This document shows positions 16,824-24,559 of a stretch of 34,398 bases of DNA, piece by piece (the stretch's first letter is position 1; each line of letters begins with the position of its first letter). The notes below the pieces were generated by a model. That model did not search any database. It saw nothing but the letters and a program-made list of their open reading frames with translations, and was not told where the DNA came from. This DNA is from PSLL01 sp964389705 (lineage in GTDB: Bacteria; Desulfobacterota_D; UBA1144; Nemesobacterales; CSP1-2). Position numbers and translations under genes: made by a program. The stretch covers positions 1 to 34,398 of the forward strand of contig CAYMEO010000018.1 of NCBI GenBank assembly GCA_964389705.1, given 5' to 3'.

Positions 16824-17876
16824 ATGGGAAAGGGATTATCGAGACTCAGCGTTCTTTTCATGATTCCCCTCTTTGCATCCATATACTGTGGAGGAAACAA
16901 CGGCGGGGACAATATAAACAACTCTACAAAACTCTCTATCCAAGTTCCATCTAAGATATCCACAACCGAGGCATCTATACAGCCCACGACCGGAGACATT
17001 AAAACCATAACTATTATTGTAGAGGGTAGCGATTTCTCCACAATAGAGGATACATTCAATTTCCCAGGACAGATTAGGATATTCGTTCCCGTAGGAGACA
17101 ATAGGACTTTTAGGCTTCTGGCCTTTGATGCAAATGGACAGCTGATCTTTAGGGGGACGGCTGAGGGAGTAAATATCTTCCCCGGAGAAAACACGGTGAC
17201 GATTACACTCATTCCTGTAGTTGAGATATGTAACAATGGGATAGATGACGATGGAGATGGACTCATAGACTGTGCCGATCCAGATTGCAATGGACAGATG
17301 TGTGACCCTATCAACACCAGCCGTGTTTGTGTCAATCATCAGTGTGTAGTTCCAACAACTCCCCCGCCGGAAGGCGGTGCCGATTTATCAATCACAAAAT
17401 CTGACAGACCTGATCCTGTAGTGATAGGAAACAACTTGACATACATCCTTACGGTTAGAAATAATGGGCCTAGTCCTGCGACCGGAGTGGTTGTTACAGA
17501 TACATTGCCTGTTGGTGTGACGCTCTTGTCTTCATCTGCTACCCAGGGTACCTGTAGCGGCCCAGGTGTAGTGACATGTAATGTGGGTAATCTAGCCAAC
17601 GGGGCGAGTGCCACGATAACGATTGTGGTGAAGACCATAAGAGATGGGACAATCGGCAATACCGCCGATGTGACAGGAAATGAGACAGATCCCAATCTGA
17701 ACAACAATACAGCTACACAAGTAACTACAGTCATTCCATCACCAACCCCGCCGACTACTGGATGTTGCAAATTTGATAACACTTGTAGTAATACAACGAG
17801 TACAGAATGCAGGAGATTAGAGGGTACCTTTTTCCCCGGAGAGTTCTGTATTGGTTCAGTTTGCTCGTCGTCATAA
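16824..17876 (+). CDS. DUF11-domain, Cys-rich surface protein, probable lipoprotein
   Basis: This 350-aa protein has a hydrophobic signal followed by Cys22 in SIYCGGNNGGDN. The Gly/Asn linker after Cys is typical of lipoproteins, but Tyr at -1 is not a classical lipobox. Residues about 25-130 form a beta-rich unknown domain. Next comes CNNGIDDDGDGLIDCADPDC, an Asp/Gly-rich putative calcium-binding, disulfide-linked motif. A single DUF11 domain follows (about 190-310; LSITKSDRPDPVVIGNNLTY, TDTLPVGVTLLS), and a last Cys-rich module begins at GCCKFDN. The whole looks like an adhesin or exposed surface protein. It is the last gene of the operon, 16 nt after the FecR gene, and a plausible cargo of the TPR-barrel. 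Confidence 0.82.
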   Translation: MGKGLSRLSVLFMIPLFASIYCGGNNGGDNINNSTKLSIQVPSKISTTEASIQPTTGDIKTITIIVEGSDFSTIEDTFNFPGQIRIFVPVGDNRTFRLLAFDANGQLIFRGTAEGVNIFPGENTVTITLIPVVEICNNGIDDDGDGLIDCADPDCNGQMCDPINTSRVCVNHQCVVPTTPPPEGGADLSITKSDRPDPVVIGNNLTYILTVRNNGPSPATGVVVTDTLPVGVTLLSSSATQGTCSGPGVVTCNVGNLANGASATITIVVKTIRDGTIGNTADVTGNETDPNLNNNTATQVTTVIPSPTPPTTGCCKFDNTCSNTTSTECRRLEGTFFPGEFCIGSVCSSS

Positions 17877-17985
17877 GTTAACGAGAAAATAGATACTTGA
17901 TATTATTGCCACACAAATTCGGAGATAGAAAATGGATGACGAAAAAAATCTGGTCTCGAATTCGGATAAAGTAGAAAACCGTAAT

Positions 17986-19068
17986 TCAATAATCAAGAGG
18001 ACAGGTAAAGATATTATAAAATTCCTTCGGAAGAGACCAGTAGTCAATTCTCTCTATAGTCTCACTAAAATCTACAGAGTTAAACGTATGCCAAAAAAGA
18101 AAAACTCCTTTAGGCCGATTCTTTATGAAATCGAGAAAGGCCGCAAATGCCTTTCCCGTGTATGTTTCTTCAATACAAAGCCCTTCCTCTAATGCCGCAA
18201 TCCTTACAGCTTCTTTTGCCTTTTGTGTTGCGTGGCCATAGCCCTTTTCAATATAGCCATCGAGTAAAATTATGTCTGGCTTCGATAGCGACTGAGTCAT
18301 GTTTGGGGAATATCTCTTAATTAAGTTAAATGTCTTATTCACAAGCCTAGAGACCATGAATCGGTTTATAATGAGTTTCGTTGAAACATTTACCCCTATA
18401 ATTTTCATATCTAGCCCCAAGAGGACTCCGCCAAGAATCAGACCCGCCATTGTCCCTCCGGTTCCGGCTGGGACAAAGATATAATCCGGCTTGGGCATCT
18501 CTCCTCCTTCTATCTGTTCCTTGAGTTCAAAAGCGGCGTTTACGTATCCCAGTGTGCTAATAGGTGTCGTCCCGCCTGCAGGAATGTAAAGGGGCCTATT
18601 GCCAGATAGAAGATATTTAAGAAATTCTCTTACGACTATTAGAGGAACCTTCAGATAGGAATCGGCATAGTGCATCTCTGCACCGAAATAGAAGTCGAGA
18701 ATGAGATTCTTTCTAACCTGATATGAGTTCGGCTGATTAAAAAGAACGAGTACAGATTTGAAACCAAGATCCCTTGAATGCGCAGCTAAAGCAAGGGCAT
18801 GGTTTGAGCCAAGCCCTCCAACTGTGATTAATGTCTTTGCTCCTCTAATTATGGCATCGCCTAGAATAAACTCAAGCTTTCTTACTTTATTCCCTCCATA
18901 TATACCAGACAAAAGATCGTCTCTTTTTATCCAGACTTCGCCAGATCCGAGCGCTCTTTCAAGGCCTGAGAGCCTCTTTACCGGACTTGGATAATTGCCG
19001 AGCATAACCCGGGGAATATATTTCTCAATCCGGGGATAAGATTTAAAAAGAGGAAGCGTGCCTTCCAT
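17986..19068 (-). CDS. PLP-dependent D-cysteine desulfhydrase / ACC deaminase-like enzyme
   Basis: This 360-aa enzyme is a fold-type II pyridoxal-phosphate protein of the DcyD/ACC deaminase family, which degrades D-cysteine to pyruvate, ammonia and sulfide or opens the ACC ring. The N-terminal segment LGNYPSPVKRLSGLERALG, IKRDDLLSGIYGGNKVRKLE with PLP-binding Lys61, VGGLGSNHALALAAH and the phosphate loop PAGTGGTMAGLILG are all present. D-cysteine versus ACC specificity cannot be assigned with confidence. Length is slightly above the usual 330 because of N- and C-terminal extensions. It is divergent from the GspF-fragment gene and its -24/-12 promoter, and converges with the DUF11 gene, leaving 109 nt between them. 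Confidence 0.88.
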   Translation of the reverse strand: MEGTLPLFKSYPRIEKYIPRVMLGNYPSPVKRLSGLERALGSGEVWIKRDDLLSGIYGGNKVRKLEFILGDAIIRGAKTLITVGGLGSNHALALAAHSRDLGFKSVLVLFNQPNSYQVRKNLILDFYFGAEMHYADSYLKVPLIVVREFLKYLLSGNRPLYIPAGGTTPISTLGYVNAAFELKEQIEGGEMPKPDYIFVPAGTGGTMAGLILGGVLLGLDMKIIGVNVSTKLIINRFMVSRLVNKTFNLIKRYSPNMTQSLSKPDIILLDGYIEKGYGHATQKAKEAVRIAALEEGLCIEETYTGKAFAAFLDFIKNRPKGVFLFWHTFNSVDFSETIERIDYWSLPKEFYNIFTCPLDY

Positions 19069-19158
19069 AAAAACTGATTATATACAATTCTATTTTACAG
19101 TATAAAAATGAGCAATCCAGACGGGTTTTAAATCTATCTCACCTATAGTTATACTTTA

Positions 19159-19171
19159 GACAAATTTTGTC
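19159..19171. promoter_or_regulatory. Second candidate enhancer site (GACAA-N3-TTGTC)
   Basis: GACAAATTTTGTC begins 120 bases upstream of the -24 element at 19279 and differs by one base from the site at 2972-2984. Downstream, ATTATCCAA (19206-19214) and TATTTTGTAAATATTA (19236-19251) also recur before the sigma factor gene at matching offsets (3021-3029 and 3047-3062), supporting a shared promoter module. Confidence 0.6.
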
Positions 19172-19249
19172 GGTTGATTTTCTCTCCCAAGTCAATCAAT
19201 GGCCGATTATCCAAATGAGTGCCTTCCTACATAGGTATTTTGTAAATAT

Positions 19250-19262
19250 TATCAGCAGATTA
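19250..19262 (+). promoter_or_regulatory. Possible IHF site in the second sigma-54 module
   Basis: TATCAGCAGATTA matches the IHF consensus WATCAANNNNTTR at all but one fixed position. It sits 29 bases upstream of the -24 box; the corresponding distance in the first module is 28. Confidence 0.4.
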
Positions 19263-19278
19263 GACAAGAACCAACTTA

Positions 19279-19295
19279 TGGCATAAATATTGCTA
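19279..19295 (+). promoter_or_regulatory. Sigma-54 (-24/-12) promoter of the GspF-fragment gene
   Basis: TGGCAT, a 5-nt spacer and TTGCTA show exact GG-N10-GC spacing (GG 19280-19281, GC 19292-19293). The predicted transcription start near 19305 leaves only about 5 nt before ATG 19310 and no ribosome binding site, so the mRNA would be nearly leaderless. Confidence 0.75.
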
Positions 19296-19309
19296 AAATA
19301 TAATAAAGC

Positions 19310-19567
19310 ATGAAGACATTTGAGTTTGTAGCATTTGATTCGTCAGGTAAAAAGAAGGCGGGCTTGATAAACGCACGGGGTTTATCCGAGGCTAAAAGAA
19401 AAATACAGCAAAATGGGCTTTATTTGGCTTCTATAAGGATTCGGGATGACATAGCAGGATATGGGGTATCGCTGACTAAATCGGGAATCAAGGGAGGGAA
19501 TACCCATTCTCAAAATTCCTTCTCGTTTCTTAAGGAGCTAAAAAGATTCTTTTTTCTCCGGCAGTAA
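19310..19567 (+). CDS. Stand-alone N-terminal domain of a GspF/PilC-type protein
   Basis: This 85-aa protein matches only the start of type II secretion/type IV pilus F proteins: FEFVAFDSSGKKKAGLINAR, EAKRKIQQNGLYLASIRI. Full GspF/PilC proteins are about 400 aa with two cytoplasmic four-helix domains and three membrane helices; none of these is present. The ORF ends at a clean TAA and nothing downstream up to the glutaredoxin gene looks like the missing parts. It is either a decayed remnant or a small protein using the F-protein N-terminal cap. The dedicated -24/-12 promoter argues for an expressed gene. No other secretion gene is nearby. Confidence 0.7.
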   Translation: MKTFEFVAFDSSGKKKAGLINARGLSEAKRKIQQNGLYLASIRIRDDIAGYGVSLTKSGIKGGNTHSQNSFSFLKELKRFFFLRQ

Positions 19568-19642
19568 GATTGACATCTAAAGAATGTAGGACCGCATAGT
19601 GTCAGTGCTACCACAATAATAGCTCCACATTCAATTTGAGAG

Positions 19643-19966
19643 CTATTCTTTAATGGCCTCTCTGACCAATGGCTCCAGCTCCCCACGCTGATGCATTTCA
19701 AGACAGATGTCGCACCCACCTATTAGTTTGCCATTTATATATACCTGTGGAAAGGTAGGCCAGTTAGAGAATCTCTTTAGAGCCTCCCTTAGTTCAGGGT
19801 CGGCCAGTACATCTACAGTTTCAAAAGGAACCCCATAGGACTCAAAAAGCCTTACTGTTCTAGCAGAAAAACCACACTGAGGCATAGTCCGTGTTCCCTT
19901 CATATATATGAGAATCTTATTCCCGTCTATCTGAGACTGTATTTTTTTCATTATATCTTCTGCCAT
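19643..19966 (-). CDS. grxD: Monothiol glutaredoxin, Grx4 family
   Basis: This 107-aa protein is a CGFS-type monothiol glutaredoxin that binds a [2Fe-2S] cluster with glutathione and takes part in Fe-S transfer. The active site CGFS has Cys31 in the segment MKGTRTMPQCGFS. Also present are NWPTFPQVYINGKLIGGCDI, which holds the cis-Pro and glutathione-binding residues, and the C-terminal helices. Length is typical. AAGGAGTG precedes the start with good spacing. The BolA gene lies just upstream on the same strand, and Grx4-BolA heterodimers are a known Fe-S partnership, so the pair is probably one unit. Confidence 0.95.
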   Translation of the reverse strand: MAEDIMKKIQSQIDGNKILIYMKGTRTMPQCGFSARTVRLFESYGVPFETVDVLADPELREALKRFSNWPTFPQVYINGKLIGGCDICLEMHQRGELEPLVREAIKE

Positions 19967-20039
19967 TTTTCACTCCTTACAGATTTAATTCTAATATTAT
20001 AATTTGAGAGATTAAAATGCAATCGGGCAAAAAGATGTG

Positions 20040-20282
20040 TCAGTTCTCTTTTTGTTTCATTTGCCACTGCTCAGGTGTATAAGTCTTCAGAGATAGCGCA
20101 TGAATATCATTCATGACTCCTGCAAGAGCCTTATAGACCATTTGATGTTGCTCAAGAAGCCCTTTCCCCACAAACTCAGAGGAGACAATAACAGCCTGAA
20201 AATGGGTGCCATCACCCTCTACATCTACAATAGAGCCAGGTATTGCACTTTCAATTATAGATTTAATTCTTTTTGTGTCCAT
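20040..20282 (-). CDS. BolA/IbaG family protein
   Basis: This 80-aa small BolA-type protein has the family signatures DGTHFQAVIVSSEFVGKGLLEQHQMVYKAL, here split as GTHFQAVIVSS, EFVGKGLLEQ and HQMVYKALAG, with the conserved His that ligates Fe-S clusters in Grx-BolA complexes. It ends in HALSLKTYTPEQW, typical of the IbaG/BolA2-like branch. It is 73 nt upstream of the monothiol glutaredoxin gene on the same strand, which fits their physical partnership. No strong ribosome binding site is seen before the ATG. Confidence 0.9.
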   Translation of the reverse strand: MDTKRIKSIIESAIPGSIVDVEGDGTHFQAVIVSSEFVGKGLLEQHQMVYKALAGVMNDIHALSLKTYTPEQWQMKQKEN

Positions 20283-20403
20283 AATAACTTATTATACATG
20301 ATGAATTAAGGCTATATTCCTATCATTAAAACACACCTAGAATTTTTTTATTCCAATTTCTCATTATAACGCGCTCAGCGGGTTCTAAATTTGGTCACAA
20401 GGC

Positions 20404-20622
20404 CTATTTAACCCTGTTGATAGGAGAGGCTGAGTTGCGCATGTATCCGAGGCATAGACCTATAAATTCAGAAAACGTAAGGTTATGCGCCCAGAGATAC
20501 TGCTGCCTCTCAAACTCGGAAAGGCGATTTAGGAGGTCTTCAGGTATTGACTGCTGCCATTTGAGATACTGGTCTCCCCAGTAATCTACCTCCTCATCAG
20601 ATATAGCCAAGGTTTCATCCAT
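20404..20622 (-). CDS. Small acidic protein of unknown function
   Basis: This 72-aa protein belongs to no family I recognise. It is preceded by AGGAGAA at good distance and by a candidate promoter, so it is likely real. The N-terminal half is acidic and Trp/Gln-rich (DEEVDYWGDQYLKWQQSIPE); the second half is amphipathic and helical (LSEFERQQYLWAHNLTFSEF). It lacks a signal peptide and a membrane helix. It lies upstream of bolA and grxD on the same strand, separated from bolA by 121 nt. Confidence 0.6.
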   Translation of the reverse strand: MDETLAISDEEVDYWGDQYLKWQQSIPEDLLNRLSEFERQQYLWAHNLTFSEFIGLCLGYMRNSASPINRVK

Positions 20623-20655
20623 GTCTTTTGTTCTTCTCCTTTTTATTTTTTGTTG

Positions 20656-20684
20656 ATTAAATCACAAATCTGCAATGATGGCAA
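20656..20684 (-). promoter_or_regulatory. Candidate minus-strand sigma-70 promoter
   Basis: Reading the minus strand, TTGCCA (20679-20684) and TTTAAT (20656-20661) are separated by 17 nt and lie 34 nt before the start of the 72-aa gene. Both boxes match the consensus in four or five positions. Confidence 0.45.
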
Positions 20685-20858
20685 GCGTCTTTTATAAGCT
20701 CGAAAAAAATTGGAGAGGTATGATATTCACAAAGTAGGGTTTTTTATCTATGTTTGTATCCTCTCTGAGGCTAAATCATATTGCTCATTCTTTCATGACA
20801 ATGAGTTTGGTGGTATATTGGGTGATCGCGGAGAATGTCAAAAAGTAGGTAAACAGCC

Positions 20859-22388
20859 ATGATTTCCAAGGTATTAAGTGGTGCCGTTCTCGGAATTGAT
20901 GCATATCTGGTAGAGGTTGAAGTAGACATTGCGTTTGGATTTCCTCAGTTCTCTACGGTTGGTCTTCCCGAAGGGGCGGTAAAAGAGAGCAAAGAGAGGG
21001 TGAAGGCGGCAATAAAAAACTGTGGGTATGATTTCCCTCAGAAAAAAATCACTGTAAATCTCGCCCCTGCAGACATAAGAAAAGAGGGCTCTGCTTTCGA
21101 TCTCCCAATCGCAATAGGGATTCTTTCTGCTACAGGACTTATACAGACTGAGAAGCTCGGCGATTATATAATCCTTGGAGAACTCTCTCTCGACGGAAGG
21201 ATAAAGGCCATAAGAGGTGCGCTTCCTATAACAATCTCCGTAAGGGATTCGGGGCTTCGGGGGATTATACTTCCAAAGGAAAATGCGGAAGAGGGGGCTG
21301 TTGTAGGCGGGGTAGATGTCATTGCTGTTGAATCCCTGCCTGAAGTAGTAGAGTTCCTCTCAGGGATTCGAGAGATAAGCCCAACCGAAATTGACATAGA
21401 TCAGGTGTTTAACCAGAGCCGTCAGTACCAGATTGATTTTCAAGAGGTAAAAGGACAGGAGCATGTAAAACGTGCCATAGAGGTTGCAGCAGCGGGAGGA
21501 CATAATGTTCTTATGATAGGTCCGCCTGGAACCGGGAAAACGATGCTTGCCCGAAGACTACCAACTATATTGCCGGATATGAATTTTGAGGAGGCCCTTG
21601 AGACGACAAAGATATACTCTGTTGCGGGGCTTCTTCCCACAAACTCCCCCCTTATAGCAATAAGACCATTTCGCTCACCCCACCACACTATAAGCGATGC
21701 GGGGCTGATCGGAGGGGGTGCGGTGCCAAAGCCGGGCGAGGTAAGCCTAGCACATAATGGTGTTCTCTTTCTCGATGAGCTTCCAGAGTTTAGAAAGAAC
21801 GTACTTGAGGTCATGCGCCAGCCTCTTGAGGACGGCAAGGTGACAATATCAAGGGCGGCAACGTCAGTTACGTATCCGTCTAGATTTATGTTGGTGGCAG
21901 CAATGAATCCTTGTCCGTGCGGGTTTTATGGAGACCCACATAAGGAGTGTACATGCTCTCCAATTCAGATTCAAAAATATAGGGCCAAGGTTTCTGGGCC
22001 TCTCCTTGACAGGATTGATATTCACATAGAGGTTCCAACTGTGAAATACAGGGAACTCTCAAGCGAATTAGTAGGGGAAGGTTCTTCTGATATCAGGGAA
22101 AGAGTAAACCGCGCAAGATGGATTCAGAAAACCAGACTTCAAGGTACAAAGATCCATTCAAACGCCCAGATGACCCCAAGGTATGTAAAGAGATTCTCAA
22201 AGCCAGATGAGGCAGGGATAAAGCTCCTTGAGACCGCTATAGACAGACTGGGACTCAGCGCCAGGGCTTATGATAGAATCCTTAAAGTCGCCCGCACTAT
22301 AGCAGACTTGGATAATTCTGATAATGTTCGCTCGCATCACATCTCAGAGGCGATTCAATATAGAACACTCGATAGAAATATGATTTAG
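20859..22388 (+). CDS. comM: YifB/ComM-family Mg-chelatase-like AAA+ ATPase
   Basis: This 509-aa protein is of the ComM type, a hexameric helicase that promotes branch migration during natural transformation. The N-terminal Lon-protease-like domain (about 1-190) has GLPEGAVKESKERVKAAI. The AAA+ core has Walker A GPPGTGKT (221-228), Walker B VLFLDELPEF, RSPHHTISDAGLIGGG and the conserved Cys cluster NPCPCGFYGDPHKECTCS. The C-terminal domain includes LSARAYDRILKVARTIADL. Length and order are standard. A short hairpin follows the stop codon, and the glcD gene begins 41 nt later. Confidence 0.94.
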   Translation: MISKVLSGAVLGIDAYLVEVEVDIAFGFPQFSTVGLPEGAVKESKERVKAAIKNCGYDFPQKKITVNLAPADIRKEGSAFDLPIAIGILSATGLIQTEKLGDYIILGELSLDGRIKAIRGALPITISVRDSGLRGIILPKENAEEGAVVGGVDVIAVESLPEVVEFLSGIREISPTEIDIDQVFNQSRQYQIDFQEVKGQEHVKRAIEVAAAGGHNVLMIGPPGTGKTMLARRLPTILPDMNFEEALETTKIYSVAGLLPTNSPLIAIRPFRSPHHTISDAGLIGGGAVPKPGEVSLAHNGVLFLDELPEFRKNVLEVMRQPLEDGKVTISRAATSVTYPSRFMLVAAMNPCPCGFYGDPHKECTCSPIQIQKYRAKVSGPLLDRIDIHIEVPTVKYRELSSELVGEGSSDIRERVNRARWIQKTRLQGTKIHSNAQMTPRYVKRFSKPDEAGIKLLETAIDRLGLSARAYDRILKVARTIADLDNSDNVRSHHISEAIQYRTLDRNMI

Positions 22389-22411
22389 GGATAGGTTTTA
22401 AGCTTATCCCT
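22387..22411. terminator. Hairpin between comM and glcD
   Basis: AGGGATA (22387-22393) and TATCCCT (22405-22411) form a perfect 7-bp stem with an 11-nt loop. It overlaps the comM stop codon and lacks a U-tract, so it may be a weak terminator, an attenuating or mRNA-stabilising hairpin, or chance. Confidence 0.3.
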
Positions 22412-22429
22412 ACCAATAAAATTATAAGT

Positions 22430-23875
22430 ATGAATAAAACTAAAATCATCAAACAACTAGAATCGATTGTTGGAAAAGAGAACATCCTCTACCACAAAGA
22501 GGATGTCATTGTATATGAACAGGATGCGTTTGTAATGAGCGCCATTCCCGATTTTGTAGTCTTTCCCTCTAAAGCATCTGAGGTTTCAGATATAGTGAAA
22601 CTCGCAAATAAAGAGGGAATACCGATTGTTCCGCGCGGTGCAGGAACTGGAATAAGCGGTGGAGCAATTGCTGTCTCAGGCGGCATCATGGTTTCACTTA
22701 CAAGGATGAATAGGATCCTTGAGATAGATTTAAAAGACCGCCTGGCCATTGTGGAGCCGGGGGTAGTGAATTTAGAACTCACAAAAGCAGTTGCGCCATA
22801 TGGGTTCTTTTATGCCCCCGATCCCTCAAGCCAGATGGTATGCACCCTCGGCGGAAACGTCGCAGAGAACGCAGGCGGCATCCACTGCATTGCTTATGGC
22901 ACTACGACAAATCATATTATTGGGCTTGAAGTAGTTCTTTCAAATGGAGAGATTATAGAGATTGGAGGGAAAACGCTCGATACTCCCCTGTACGATCTCG
23001 TGGGAATAATGGTAGGCTCTGAAGGCACTCTGGGGATAGTCACAAAGATAATCCTGAAGCTCATGCGTCGACCAGAAGCTGTAGGGACTATGCTTGCGAT
23101 TTTTGATAGTATTGATGATGCAGGACAAACCGTAGCCGACATTATTGAGAACGGAATTATCCCCGCCGCCCTTGAGATGATGGATGCGCTCTCAATCCGC
23201 GCAGTTGAGGAGGCATTACATGCGGGCTATCCAATGGATGCCGAGGCCGTGCTTCTCATTGAGCTTGAAGGGATTGAAGAGACGCTACGAAGGTCTTTTT
23301 CTTTGATAAGAGATCTGTGTATAAAAAACCGCGCACGCGATGTGAGAATTGCAAAGACAGAGGGAGAAAGGCAACTCCTTTGGAAGGGAAGGAAGAGCGT
23401 TGCAGGAGCGGTTGGAAAGATCAGGCCAAACCAGTACACTCAAGACGGGGTTGTACCCCGTCCAAGGCTTCCGGAGGTGCTGAGAAAAGTCATAGAAATT
23501 GGAAAGGAGAAATCGCTTCTCATAGCCAACATCGCACACGCAGGGGATGGGAATCTTCATCCGCTGATTCTTTTCGATCCGAGAAAACCTGGGGAATTAG
23601 AAAGGGTTATTGAAGCCGGAGGGGAGATATTAAAACTCTGTGTAGAGGCTGGAGGAACAATTACAGGTGAGCACGGGGTTGGAATTGAGAAGAACAAATA
23701 TATGAGTTGGCTCTTTAGTGGGGATGATCTCAAGGCTATGGAGAAAATAAAAGACACGTTTGACCCAAAAGGGCTCTTTAATCCGGGTAAGATCTTTCCA
23801 ACCCCTAAGGGCTGTCGAGAACTACGAGTCCGCCCCGTTGGGTCTGTAGCAAGCGAAAAGGGGATCTGGATTTGA
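22430..23875 (+). CDS. glcD: FAD-linked oxidase, glycolate/D-lactate dehydrogenase subunit
   Basis: This 481-aa flavoprotein is of the GlcD type and oxidises 2-hydroxy acids such as glycolate or D-lactate. The FAD-binding PCMH domain has VPRGAGTGISGG (about 67-78), YAPDPSSQMVCTLGGNVAEN and GSEGTLGIVTKIILKL. The C-terminal FAD-oxidase C domain has NIAHAGDGNLHPLILFD, GEHGVGIEKNKYM and DPKGLFNPGKIFP. An extra 18 residues (GCRELRVRPV...) follow the usual end. Partner genes glcE and glcF are not adjacent, so the enzyme may be the stand-alone D-lactate dehydrogenase type. It converges with an unknown gene, leaving only a few bases between stops. Confidence 0.93.
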   Translation: MNKTKIIKQLESIVGKENILYHKEDVIVYEQDAFVMSAIPDFVVFPSKASEVSDIVKLANKEGIPIVPRGAGTGISGGAIAVSGGIMVSLTRMNRILEIDLKDRLAIVEPGVVNLELTKAVAPYGFFYAPDPSSQMVCTLGGNVAENAGGIHCIAYGTTTNHIIGLEVVLSNGEIIEIGGKTLDTPLYDLVGIMVGSEGTLGIVTKIILKLMRRPEAVGTMLAIFDSIDDAGQTVADIIENGIIPAALEMMDALSIRAVEEALHAGYPMDAEAVLLIELEGIEETLRRSFSLIRDLCIKNRARDVRIAKTEGERQLLWKGRKSVAGAVGKIRPNQYTQDGVVPRPRLPEVLRKVIEIGKEKSLLIANIAHAGDGNLHPLILFDPRKPGELERVIEAGGEILKLCVEAGGTITGEHGVGIEKNKYMSWLFSGDDLKAMEKIKDTFDPKGLFNPGKIFPTPKGCRELRVRPVGSVASEKGIWI

Positions 23876-23879
23876 TTTG

Positions 23880-24509
23880 TCAAACCATCATAGGTTTAAC
23901 CTTGGCCTTTGATCTTACTTCTTTTTCATAAAGCTTCGGGTCTTTTTGCCATGCCATAAATCTGTCAAAAATCCGTTTTAGTCCCTCCTTTACCCAGGTC
24001 GAATTAAAATCCCAATTGTAGTTCCTGCGCCCCTTGAAAAACATATTAAAGAAAATCTCTCTCTCCTCCGCTCCCCCCTTTTCTCCGATCCATCCAGTAC
24101 GGACATATCCGTATCCGCTTCCAAATCCCGCGCTGAAAACTCCAATAAGACCAAGCCTTTCTACAGCTTTTATGACAAGTTCAATAAAGACATAAAGGGC
24201 CTCAACAGTCCTGTATCCATAATCTGGAAATTTCATATCCATCAAGATAAGGTTCTTTATAAGATACATAGGGTAAAATGTAGGGGCATAACCTGAGACG
24301 GATTTTGTGGGGCTTATGATTGGTTCCTTAATTATCAAGTCCTCTCCTATAATCCCTATCATAAAATCCTCCTCACGAAACTCTCCGATATTGCCGCAAA
24401 GCTCAAGCGACAGCCCAATATTTGCCCATTCTCTCCTTGCAATCTCAATTGCCCTCTCCAGCATCTCCTTTCTGAATTCGTACTCATCCTGTCTTAACTC
24501 TATGCCCAT
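23880..24509 (-). CDS. Unknown 209-aa protein downstream of purC
   Basis: I do not recognise this family. The protein looks soluble and mixed alpha/beta, with an N-terminal helix (ELRQDEYEFRKEMLERAIEI), a middle rich in Ile/Pro/Tyr (PTFYPMYLIKNLILMDMKFP), a Gly/Tyr cluster FGSGYGYVRTGWIGEKGG and a C-terminal helix rich in aromatic and basic residues. There is no signal peptide. It is 50 nt after purC on the same strand, so the two may be co-transcribed. AAGGAGAT lies about 13 nt before the ATG, a little far. The tight convergent end with glcD supports this reading frame. Confidence 0.75.
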   Translation of the reverse strand: MGIELRQDEYEFRKEMLERAIEIARREWANIGLSLELCGNIGEFREEDFMIGIIGEDLIIKEPIISPTKSVSGYAPTFYPMYLIKNLILMDMKFPDYGYRTVEALYVFIELVIKAVERLGLIGVFSAGFGSGYGYVRTGWIGEKGGAEEREIFFNMFFKGRRNYNWDFNSTWVKEGLKRIFDRFMAWQKDPKLYEKEVRSKAKVKPMMV

Positions 24510-24559
24510 CTCAATATGTTATCTCCTTTTTAAAGTGACCACACGCTGGCATGGAAAGC

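Noticed and set aside
16745..17339. Long minus-strand ORFs opposite the DUF11 gene
   Set aside because: The sense strand has a signal peptide, operon spacing and known domains; the antisense frames have none.
17932..18192. Plus-strand 86-aa ORF with a GGAG-like site before its ATG
   Set aside because: Most of it lies antisense inside the 3' end of the clearly real PLP enzyme gene, and its product shows no recognisable features.
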